A DNA stretch of 11,491 bases, taken from NCBI GenBank assembly GCA_049671305.1, contig JBATUR010000118.1, forward strand, positions 1-11,491, written 5' to 3'. The DNA comes from CADCTM01 sp049671305. GTDB lineage: Bacteria; Cyanobacteriota; Cyanobacteriia; Cyanobacteriales; Coleofasciculaceae. The notes beneath the pieces are model-generated. The model had not been told where the DNA came from. It searched no databases and saw nothing but the letters and a program-made list of their open reading frames with translations. The position numbers were made by a program, and so were the translations under genes. Positions 6,694 to 11,491 of the stretch are shown piece by piece (position 1 is the stretch's first letter; each line of letters opens with the position of its first letter).

Positions 6694-6802
6694 ATTAATA
6701 ACCAAATGAGAAGGCAAGCGTACCAGTTGAAAAATCGTCCACTTGCAGATAACGGTTTTTTTCCCTAACTGGTTAGAATCCGGCTTTGATTGAAGGTCAT
6801 TT

Positions 6803-6848
6803 TAATAAGTTGCCTAGAGCTATCCCGCAGGCAGATAGTGACTTATTA
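6803..6848 (+). promoter_or_regulatory. Stem-plus-pseudoknot leader element (riboswitch-like)
   Basis: An outer 8-bp stem TAATAAGT (6803-6810) with ACTTATTA (6841-6848) encloses TGCCT (6811-6815) paired with AGGCA (6829-6833). The loop of that inner hairpin holds CTATC (6820-6824), which is complementary to GATAG (6834-6838) lying directly 3' of the inner stem; G6819-T6839 can add a wobble pair. That is an H-type pseudoknot inside a closing stem, 31 bases upstream of a small gene. It matches no riboswitch consensus I recall. A cis-regulatory or non-coding RNA role is inferred. Confidence 0.45.
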
Positions 6849-6879
6849 CAGTTGAAGTATAAACAGTTGGAATTGAAAA

Positions 6880-7017
6880 ATGAACTTAATTATTGGTGGC
6901 TTGGCTCTTGGTTATTTTGCAATTATTGCCATTATTGCTGAAGGAAAGCCTAGAAGTCCTAATACCCTCAAGAACAACAAAAGTAAGCAAAATAAGAATG
7001 GTCTTAAGCGTCGTTAA
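6880..7017 (+). CDS. Small single-span membrane protein, 45 aa
   Basis: The ATG at 6880 opens a 45-codon frame ending in TAA. An in-frame TGA lies at 6874-6876, so the start cannot be further upstream. Residues 3-20 (LIIGGLALGYFAIIAIIA) form one hydrophobic helix long enough to span a membrane. The remaining 25 residues are polar and strongly basic, ending LKRR, so by the positive-inside rule the tail should face the cytoplasm. Cyanobacteria have many small single-span subunits of photosynthetic and NDH complexes, but I do not recognise this as any named one. The Shine-Dalgarno signal is weak (GGA). It is first in a plus-strand run of three small genes and follows the folded element at 6803-6848. 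The clean amphipathic pattern supports a real gene; the function is unknown. Confidence 0.6.
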   Translation: MNLIIGGLALGYFAIIAIIAEGKPRSPNTLKNNKSKQNKNGLKRR

Positions 7018-7048
7018 TTGTTTTCAATGCTTACTGAAAATAATATAG

Positions 7049-7054
7049 GAGGTA
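7049..7054 (+). promoter_or_regulatory. Strong ribosome-binding site for the 64-aa gene
   Basis: AGGAGGT-type sequence (within TATAGGAGGTAGG) lies about eight bases before the ATG at 7062. It is a near-perfect Shine-Dalgarno match and much stronger than those of most genes in the window, which supports translation of the small gene and its start. Confidence 0.75.
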
Positions 7055-7061
7055 GGCAAAA

Positions 7062-7256
7062 ATGAACAAATCTACAAAGGGTTCTTTATTTTCTGGACGT
7101 CAGTCACAAAGCGATAACCCAACTTTGTCCCAAAAAGAAATCGAGATGTTGCGTCTTGCCAAGCGGACAGGGACTTCTCTCGAAGCAACGGCAAAAGTGA
7201 TTTTATTGTTAAGATCCCGCCAAAAAGCCGTTGACTCGCAAGCCGCTAATGGCTAG
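7062..7256 (+). CDS. Small protein of unknown function, 64 aa
   Basis: A 64-aa protein with a very good Shine-Dalgarno sequence. The first ~20 residues are polar and probably disordered. Residues ~21-55 (TLSQKEIEMLRLAKRTGTSLEATAKVILLLRSRQK) look like two helices separated by a short turn, with basic residues on one face, reminiscent of a small helix-turn-helix or protein-binding motif, but I recognise no family. There is no membrane segment and no cysteine. It lies 44 bases after the 45-aa gene and 138 bases before the 109-aa gene on the same strand, so co-transcription is plausible. Its last codons and stop form part of a strong hairpin (7227-7267). Confidence 0.75.
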   Translation: MNKSTKGSLFSGRQSQSDNPTLSQKEIEMLRLAKRTGTSLEATAKVILLLRSRQKAVDSQAANG

Positions 7257-7267
7257 AAGTCAACGGC
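7227..7267 (+). repeat. Hairpin overlapping the stop codon of the 64-aa gene
   Basis: GCCGTTGACT (7227-7236) and AGTCAACGGC (7258-7267) are perfect 10-bp complements. Inside, AGCC (7241-7244) pairs with GGCT (7251-7254) around a six-base loop. The TAG stop (7254-7256) is within the fold. No U-run follows, so it is more like an mRNA processing, stabilising or translation-coupling element than a terminator. Confidence 0.65.
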
Positions 7268-7394
7268 AGGAGTGAAAACTTATCTCGACAAGTCGAATGA
7301 ATATTGGGTTTCTTTGCAAATTTAGGGTGCATGAGAGCAGATCCAACGATATAAGGAGAGAAGGCAAAAAACAAATTTTCGAGGAGAAGCCCTC

Positions 7395-7724
7395 ATGTCC
7401 GTACCGGGTAAATTAGAACTCACTATTAAAATCAACGAATTTCCTGCTGAGGCAAAGACTGTTGAGAATGGCTGGAAGCAGTTTGAGCTTGACTGTGATG
7501 GTCAAATTGTGTCGGTGAAGGTTAAGCCGAAAGTCTTTAAGAAGCTAGAACAAGCACAGGAAAATTATCCGATGTGGGTTGCTGCCATCGCTGGTAAGAT
7601 GGGAAACCCCATAAAGAATGGTTTTGTGCTTGATCAGCCAAGTATCCAGGTGTTTGAGCGCAAACCTAAAGAAGCTAAGGAAGCCACGGAAGCCACAGAA
7701 GCTGCAACGGCGGCGACAAGCTAA
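7395..7724 (+). CDS. Conserved cyanobacterial protein, often labelled FinO-like
   Basis: A 109-aa protein preceded by GAGGAGAAG as ribosome-binding site. Residues 1-90 (SVPGKLELTIKINEFP, NGWKQFELDCDGQIVSVKVKPKVFKKLEQAQ, WVAAIAGKMG, GFVLDQPSIQVFERKPK) look like a compact beta-rich domain ending in a conserved block. From memory this matches a family common in cyanobacteria and sometimes annotated as 'fertility inhibition FinO-like'. I see no basic ProQ/FinO RNA-binding core, so I would not infer FinO function. The last ~16 residues are a low-complexity Lys/Glu/Ala/Thr tail built from 9-bp repeats (GAAGCCACG-type), a likely site of length variation. It is the last of three small plus-strand genes and ends 10 bases from the convergent receiver gene, with no terminator between. 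Confidence 0.88.
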   Translation: MSVPGKLELTIKINEFPAEAKTVENGWKQFELDCDGQIVSVKVKPKVFKKLEQAQENYPMWVAAIAGKMGNPIKNGFVLDQPSIQVFERKPKEAKEATEATEAATAATS

Positions 7725-7734
7725 GACAGAGGCG

Positions 7735-8106
7735 CTAGTTTGACTTTTTGCAATATAGTTTCAAAATAGCATCAACTAGCTCTTGAGGGCGGCATAGCTT
7801 GGATATGTAAGCATCAGCACCTTGCTTGCTGCCCTGCTCAAGATTACATTCTTCGGGTTTATTGAAAAATATTAGTACTGCTGGTTTATGGCTGTCGTTG
7901 GTTTTGATTTGTCGGCAGACTTCGTAAACGTTTATTTCAGGCAAAATGAGGTCGAGGACGACGAGATCGGGACGATGACTGGCAATTAACTGTAGTACTT
8001 CGATGACATCGCCTGCAAAAATTGCCCTTAAACCAATCCGTTGTAGGATTTTCGAGATGATTATTTGCTGTGTGTCATCGCTTTCCATTACCAACACTAC
8101 GCCCAT
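7735..8106 (-). CDS. Stand-alone response-regulator receiver protein with altered switch residues
   Basis: A 123-aa protein that is a single REC domain with no output domain. The phosphoacceptor is D52 (PDLVVLDLILPEINVYEVC). The N-terminal acidic pocket reads VLVMESDDT (E8, D10, D11), with serine at the usual second acidic position. The conserved Thr/Ser at the end of beta-4 is replaced by Phe (PAVLIFFNKP, about F80), and the Lys of beta-5 is kept as K103 but lacks the usual cis-proline (SKLCRPQEL). The switch aromatic Y100 is present. Phosphorylation may be possible, but signalling is probably non-standard. The start is supported by GAGGAAAA about six bases upstream of the ATG. No histidine kinase is nearby. 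It is convergent with the 109-aa gene (10-base gap), so the 3' ends of the two transcripts may overlap. Confidence 0.9.
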   Translation of the reverse strand: MGVVLVMESDDTQQIIISKILQRIGLRAIFAGDVIEVLQLIASHRPDLVVLDLILPEINVYEVCRQIKTNDSHKPAVLIFFNKPEECNLEQGSKQGADAYISKLCRPQELVDAILKLYCKKSN

Positions 8107-8268
8107 AATCGCTTTTCCTCAGTTTCACTTATTCAATTTTTCTCGCCAAAACAGTCTATTCGGCAAAAAATTGATAAAGAAATGCTCAAGAATTGTAAAA
8201 ATTAGGTAATTTTATTGCTCAAGGATCAGGCTTTTTGCAAGTAATAAAATCAGATCATGTTAGTCCTC

Positions 8269-8296
8269 AAAAAAACCTGGCTTGGAAAATACAAGC
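8269..8296 (-). terminator. Probable terminator after cofG
   Basis: On the minus strand GCTTG (8296-8292), which begins at the last base of the cofG stop codon, pairs with CAAGC (8284-8280) around a seven-base loop. CAGG and seven Ts (8275-8269) follow. The stem is short and four bases separate it from the T-run, so it is a modest candidate. Confidence 0.4.
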
Positions 8297-9261
8297 TAAA
8301 TAAGAGCATTTCGCCATTGCTCAACCGCTACTTGTAATCTTTGTGATAACCATGTATCATATTGCGGATAAATCGGTAGACGTGGTACTAAATTCCAGCC
8401 ATCAGGAGCTAATATTTCTGTTAATTGCTGATAATTGGGATGGGGATAATTGGGATTTACCTCATCTTTGGGTCCAATTCCTCCTAAATCCCTTGCACCA
8501 GCTTCCAAACAGCTAAGTAACCAATGAGGATCAGGCACTAAATTCGGGGGAATTTGAATCTTAATATCTGCTGGTAGAATCTGACGTGCTTGGGCAATTA
8601 CTTCTGGCAATTGATCAGGATTAAAAGCTGGAGCATCTAAGGTTTGTTGATGACCTGGACTATGAGGTTGCAGGATTACTTCTTGGATGTGACCATAACA
8701 AGAGTGGAGATTTGCGATCGCTTCTAGTGTTTCCCACCAATCCTCTTGAGTTTCCCCAATTCCTAACAGTAACCCCGTCGTAAAGGGAATCTGCAATTTG
8801 CCAGCCCATTCTAGTTGTTGTAGACGCACCTCTGGAATCTTACTCGGCGCATAACGGTGAACTGTTTGCAATAAATTGGGTGTCAATTGTTCTAGCATTA
8901 GCCCCATTGAAACATTTCCTGTCTTGAGCTGTGCCATTTCTTCGTAACTTAATGGTCCAGCATTTGTATGGGGTAAAAAGCCTAAAGTCAATGCTAATTC
9001 ACAGATGTCATAAATTCGCCCAAACCACGCTTGTCGTTGTGAAGAGTGGGGATGCACCTCGCCACTAAGAATGAGAATTTCACAAACACCCTGACACTGA
9101 AGCTTACTTAATTTGCCTTCTGCCTCTGCAAGAGTCAACCAAGGACTTTTACCAGGTTCCGTGCGAAAATTGCAGTAACTACAGCGATTAAAGCACTCAT
9201 AAGTCGGGACGACGGTATAAGCAGGACTATAGGTAACAATCCGGTTTTCAAAAACAGTCAT
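8296..9261 (-). CDS. cofG: 7,8-didemethyl-8-hydroxy-5-deazariboflavin synthase subunit CofG
   Basis: A 321-aa radical SAM enzyme, normal length for CofG. With CofH it makes FO, the deazaflavin core of F420; in cyanobacteria FO (8-HDF) is best known as the light-harvesting antenna of DNA photolyase. The 4Fe-4S site is C23-x3-C27-x2-C30 (CFNRCSYC). Family blocks follow: LILSGEVHPHSSQRQAW near 63-79, GFLPHTNAGPLS near 93-104, TGLLLGIGETQEDW near 161-174, and GGIGPKDEVNPNYPHPNY near 260-277. No key residue is missing. The ATG at 9261 gives the expected N-terminus; no clear Shine-Dalgarno sequence precedes it. The subunit partner cofH and photolyase are not in the window. The PAS-LuxR gene ends 73 bases upstream on the same strand with no terminator visible between, so they may be co-transcribed. 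Confidence 0.95.
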   Translation of the reverse strand: MTVFENRIVTYSPAYTVVPTYECFNRCSYCNFRTEPGKSPWLTLAEAEGKLSKLQCQGVCEILILSGEVHPHSSQRQAWFGRIYDICELALTLGFLPHTNAGPLSYEEMAQLKTGNVSMGLMLEQLTPNLLQTVHRYAPSKIPEVRLQQLEWAGKLQIPFTTGLLLGIGETQEDWWETLEAIANLHSCYGHIQEVILQPHSPGHQQTLDAPAFNPDQLPEVIAQARQILPADIKIQIPPNLVPDPHWLLSCLEAGARDLGGIGPKDEVNPNYPHPNYQQLTEILAPDGWNLVPRLPIYPQYDTWLSQRLQVAVEQWRNALI

Positions 9262-9334
9262 GGGAAAAGAAAATCAGGAACTAATATTTTCTAAGTGTGA
9301 CTGATCTAGCGCCGCTTTGTTTTGCCAAGACAGT

Positions 9335-9853
9335 TTATTCTTGAACCCAATCTGATTGTTGTTTGGCGTAAATATTTTTCATGTGCTTCTTGACGGTATT
9401 AATTGTAATGTACAGTTGAGCGGCAATCTCTTTGTAAGAATGCTTGGCTTGACGTAGTAACCAAACTTGTGCTTCCCGGTGAGTTAAACCGTATTTTTTA
9501 ATATCAGTGAGTGCAGCATTTTGAGTTGATTGTAGTCGGTCTTCTAAGGTCACTAACAAGTAAGGTTGTTCACTTTCATTTAGTTCTATCCAACGTACAC
9601 GAATCCGAAATGTTGAGTTATCCCAGTTAATTTCTGATTCGATAGTTAATTTGTTGTCGCTAAATAAATCGCGACTTTCAATTAAAGATTCGCAAACACG
9701 CCAAATTTCTTGAGGAATTGAATTAACCGATGCTCCAAAGCGGCTCATTTTTTGGCAAATGCGACGGGCACAATCATTAGCATGAATTATCTCTTTTTGC
9801 TGATTGAGAATAAGCACGCCATCAATAAAACCTTCAAGGACTGCTTCTAGCAT
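9335..9853 (-). CDS. PAS-LuxR transcriptional regulator
   Basis: A 172-aa protein. Residues ~1-108 look like a PAS sensor domain (LEGFIDGVLILNQQKEIIHANDCARRICQ at 6-34, then a beta-sheet half through LLVTLEDR). Residues ~121-166 are a LuxR/GerE helix-turn-helix: YGLTHREAQVWLLRQ, SYKEIAAQLYITINTVKKHMKNIYAK, with the conserved EIA and TVKxH elements intact. There is no receiver domain, so control is probably through the PAS domain by a ligand, redox state or a partner; no heme- or flavin-binding residues stand out. The start ATG has AGAGG five bases upstream. A perfect 10-bp hairpin (9874-9905) lies in its leader. It precedes cofG by 73 bases on the same strand, and a 351-aa gene is divergent. 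Its targets are unknown; autoregulation or control of cofG is only inferred from position. Confidence 0.92.
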   Translation of the reverse strand: MLEAVLEGFIDGVLILNQQKEIIHANDCARRICQKMSRFGASVNSIPQEIWRVCESLIESRDLFSDNKLTIESEINWDNSTFRIRVRWIELNESEQPYLLVTLEDRLQSTQNAALTDIKKYGLTHREAQVWLLRQAKHSYKEIAAQLYITINTVKKHMKNIYAKQQSDWVQE

Positions 9854-9873
9854 AAAAACCTCTTTCAGATAAA

Positions 9874-9905
9874 CTGAGAAGTTAAGTCATCAATGAACTT
9901 CTCAG
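9874..9905 (-). promoter_or_regulatory. Leader hairpin of the PAS-LuxR gene
   Basis: CTGAGAAGTT (9874-9883) and AACTTCTCAG (9896-9905) are perfect 10-bp complements with a 12-base loop, ending 20 bases before the start codon. It could act as an RNA hairpin near the ribosome-binding site or as a dyad operator for the LuxR-type dimer. Confidence 0.5.
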
Positions 9906-10101
9906 ATGAGTGTTATGTTCATTTTGATTTTTGAATAGATGTACCTACAATGAGCTGACTGTAGATTTCTCAAAGTGGCTGAATGCGTAATTGTTGGACT
10001 GAAGGCGGGTGAATTGCTATGAAGTAGGGTGAAGTTTTTGTAGATCTGTTTAGTTTTAATGAGAAAATACGAAATTATCAGAGATCAGGGTGTTGATCTA
10101 T

Positions 10102-10115
10102 ATTGCTTAAGCAAT
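10102..10115. promoter_or_regulatory. 14-bp palindrome ATTGCTTAAGCAAT
   Basis: This is a perfect palindrome about 180 bases upstream of the 351-aa gene. A related dyad with the same half-site (TGCTT C AAGCA) lies at 10147-10157, centred about 43 bp away, and AGATCA/TGATCT (6-base spacer) lies just before it at 10082-10099. Shared half-sites suggest one dimeric regulator. Confidence 0.4.
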
Positions 10116-10296
10116 TGTAAATAGTTAGTAGTCGTAGTAACAAAGCTGCTTCAAGCAATCAGTGTAGACAGATTATGGATGATCAAATTCACCGCAATTT
10201 GTGTCCAAAAAAGCAGAAACAAGGGTGACATTACTACAGCTACGAAGCAAAAATTGATTTTTGCAAAAGCTTTATTTATCCAACAACCCTGGGAAT

Positions 10297-11352
10297 ATGA
10301 ATCCAGAATTTATCGATCAGTGGTTTTCTATTGAGCAACAGCGTACTTATATATCAATGCTTATCGGACGGGTTGGCTTAACTCGTCGTCGTGCTGAATG
10401 TTTTGTGCGATTGTGGGTTTACCTACTGATCAAGCATCAGCAAGAAGCGGGAACTCGTCTGAAACCTTTAACTAAATTACCGATTCCGTCTGGTTTTATT
10501 GCTTGCACCCATCGAGAAGCAGCGTCCATTTTTTATTGTGGTCAAGATAAAGGAAGCGATCGCTCGGCAGGTATGATGATTGATAAGCTGTTGGCGCTGG
10601 GATTACTTGAAAAGCAATTTGATGGTAACTGTTTATATCAAATCCGTGCTTTGCCAGATTTAGTAGAACCTCAACCGCCAAAAGCAAGGGCGAAAATTAT
10701 TGTTGATGACTTCAATCCTCGCACTGATGCTGTCCCTGTTGCCAGTTTTCTAGCTCGTAACTACAACTGGATGAGTAATAACACCGCAGCTATCCCCCAT
10801 AAAATTAGCAAGTTATTACGCCAGTGGGCAGAGCAATATCCTGTCGGTATGAGGGTTTTGCGCTGTAGTGAAACTCTTCATCCGGTGGGATTTTACTTAC
10901 TTTACCCCACTTTATCGGAGTGTGAGGTAAACTTTTTTCTGCCTCCCAGCAAAAGCCTTCATTTAAGTTCCGTTTCGGAGATTGATCCGCTGCAAATGGC
11001 AATTCCCGGCAATCCCAATTGTCCGAAAGACTCGGTTACATCTTTATTAGTGCGTAGCTGGATGATTGATACTGCTTATAAAAATTGGGAAAATGTGCAT
11101 ATTTTTCTTAAGGATGTGCAAACAACCTTGGTGCGAATACAAGAAGATTTCCCAAACTTATGCGATTTCTATACCCTTGTCATCCATCCACAGTATGAAA
11201 AACTGGCAATGAGTTTAGGATTTCAGAAAATAGGTACAGATCCTCAGTCATCGCTTTACTGGATGTACACAGCCGTCGAGCAGTATCTGAAGTTAGATAT
11301 CGCCGAAGTTGTGACAAAACTGGAGTTTGGCTCCCCAAACCCAGAATTTTAA
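10297..11352 (+). CDS. Unknown protein with winged-helix-like N-half and acetyltransferase-like C-half
   Basis: A 351-aa protein from the ATG at 10297; the frame also allows a TTG start at 10261 (12 more residues), with no ribosome-binding site to decide. I do not recognise the family. Residues ~22-50 are a basic helix (GRVGLTRRRAECFVRLWVYLL). Residues ~65-118 resemble a winged helix (CTHREAASIFYCGQDKG, MMIDKLLALGLLEKQFDGNCLYQIRAL), with the 'helix then ALGLLEKQ wing' pattern. A proline-rich linker (~120-148) follows. Residues ~185-325 have the strand/helix rhythm of a GNAT domain (MRVLRCSETLHPVGFYLLYP, then FYTLVIHPQYEKLAMSLGFQKIG, YWMY), including the AxxLGFxxIG-like ending common in GNATs. 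A clear acetyl-CoA loop (Q/RxxGxG/A) is not seen. A DNA-binding protein with a GNAT-derived module is an inference. It is divergent from the PAS-LuxR gene. Confidence 0.88.
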   Translation: MNPEFIDQWFSIEQQRTYISMLIGRVGLTRRRAECFVRLWVYLLIKHQQEAGTRLKPLTKLPIPSGFIACTHREAASIFYCGQDKGSDRSAGMMIDKLLALGLLEKQFDGNCLYQIRALPDLVEPQPPKARAKIIVDDFNPRTDAVPVASFLARNYNWMSNNTAAIPHKISKLLRQWAEQYPVGMRVLRCSETLHPVGFYLLYPTLSECEVNFFLPPSKSLHLSSVSEIDPLQMAIPGNPNCPKDSVTSLLVRSWMIDTAYKNWENVHIFLKDVQTTLVRIQEDFPNLCDFYTLVIHPQYEKLAMSLGFQKIGTDPQSSLYWMYTAVEQYLKLDIAEVVTKLEFGSPNPEF

Positions 11353-11366
11353 AAACCTTAACAGTA

Positions 11367-11382
11367 AAAGGATGCAGCCTTT
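11367..11382 (+). terminator. Weak hairpin after the 351-aa gene
   Basis: AAAGG (11367-11371) pairs with CCTTT (11378-11382) around a six-base loop 14 bases past the stop. The stem is only five base pairs and no U-run follows, so it is a poor terminator on its own. Confidence 0.2.
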
Positions 11383-11429
11383 ATGAGCAAAATAACTTAA
11401 CAAAGATGAGAGCGATCGGCAAAAACCCC

Positions 11430-11458
11430 TTTACAAATTTTCACAAAGGCGTTATATT
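11430..11458 (+). promoter_or_regulatory. Sigma-70-type promoter firing out of the window
   Basis: TTTACA (11430-11435) and TATATT (11453-11458) are each one base from consensus and are separated by exactly 17 bp. Transcription would start near 11465 and read rightwards into a gene beyond 11491. This is the best promoter match in the window. Confidence 0.65.
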
Positions 11459-11491
11459 AAATACAGACAGGAATCAAACACCTGCCGCACC

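Larger units (their letters stand above)
6367..6879. other. 513-base stretch without a firm gene
   Basis: Between the hflX reading frame and the 45-aa gene I find no convincing coding region. One 26-codon plus-strand frame (6471-6551, starting MGMWRSREEWLEAL, with GAAGAGG just upstream) is possible but has no recognised homology. The stretch is rich in paired sequence: an inverted repeat at 6545-6575, a minus-strand promoter and terminator at 6616-6693, ACCAGTT 6722-6728 pairing with AACTGGT 6767-6773, and a pseudoknot-like element at 6803-6848. It looks more like RNA-level regulation than decayed coding sequence. Confidence 0.6.
9854..10296. other. 443-base divergent intergenic region rich in inverted repeats
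   Basis: No gene is seen here. The region separates the PAS-LuxR gene (minus) from the 351-aa gene (plus) and holds several symmetric sites. They are the hairpin at 9874-9905, CTACA/TGTAG at 9945-9964, AGATCA/TGATCT at 10082-10099, the 14-bp palindrome at 10102-10115 and a related one at 10147-10157. Both promoters must lie here, but no convincing -35/-10 pair stands out, so activator-dependent promoters are possible. Confidence 0.6.

Noticed and set aside
6714..6762. GCAAG/CTTGC hairpin followed by seven Ts as a plus-strand terminator
   Set aside because: The stem is only five pairs with a 23-base loop and nine bases separate it from the T-run, so it does not fit an intrinsic terminator.
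7351..7364. AAGGAGAGAAGG as the start signal of another gene before 7395
   Set aside because: No start codon follows within a suitable distance; the GAGGAGAAG nearer the ATG at 7395 is the better site.
10261..10296. TTG at 10261 as the start of the 351-aa protein
   Set aside because: No ribosome-binding site supports it and the ATG at 10297 is equally open; the extra 12 residues show no motif, though it cannot be excluded.
1..11491. tRNA genes, CRISPR arrays, insertion sequences and prophage genes
   Set aside because: No cloverleaf, no regularly spaced repeats, no transposase or integrase frame and no terminal inverted repeats with target duplications were found by eye.

Overview
The window comes from a cyanobacterial chromosome. 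The clearest sign is the cyanobacterial repeat HIP1 (GCGATCGC), which I count at nine exact places where chance would give well under one. The long-form HflX, the deazaflavin enzyme CofG and the protein families present agree with this. The genus cannot be fixed from the sequence; a filamentous, moderately AT-rich species is plausible. I see no tRNA, rRNA, CRISPR array, transposase, integrase or phage gene.

Left third, about 1-4422. On the minus strand lie the N-terminal part of an M61-family peptidase cut by the window edge, a Crp/Fnr-family regulator, and pheS (phenylalanyl-tRNA synthetase alpha). Between the regulator and pheS is a long imperfect inverted repeat with no assigned role. surE (5'/3'-nucleotidase) is divergent from pheS on the plus strand and ends convergently with a minus-strand HD-GYP-like gene that has lost most metal ligands and looks like a pseudoenzyme.

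Middle, about 4423-8106. hflX (ribosome-associated GTPase) is on the minus strand. Its reading frame continues with recognisable HflX sequence for 47 codons upstream of the first ATG, but no ATG, GTG or TTG is available there. A 513-base stretch with no firm gene follows. It holds a 10-bp inverted repeat, a minus-strand promoter placed almost on top of a minus-strand terminator (a possible RNA of roughly 45 nt), and a compact element that can fold as a stem enclosing an H-type pseudoknot. The pseudoknot element lies 31 bases in front of a plus-strand run of three small genes: a 45-aa single-span membrane protein, a 64-aa protein and a 109-aa conserved cyanobacterial protein. The run converges, 10 bases apart, with a stand-alone receiver-domain protein whose conserved switch residues are partly altered.

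Right third, about 8107-11491. A PAS-LuxR regulator and cofG lie head to tail on the minus strand and may be co-transcribed. A perfect 10-bp hairpin sits in the regulator's leader. Divergent from it, behind an intergenic region rich in palindromes, is a 351-aa protein of unknown function with a winged-helix-like N-terminal half and an acetyltransferase-like C-terminal half. The window ends at a well-formed sigma-70-type promoter firing rightwards into a gene outside the window.

Most genes are independent housekeeping or regulatory units rather than one pathway. The parts most worth a second look are the 6226-7270 intergenic and small-gene region, the odd hflX start, and the degenerate HD-GYP.
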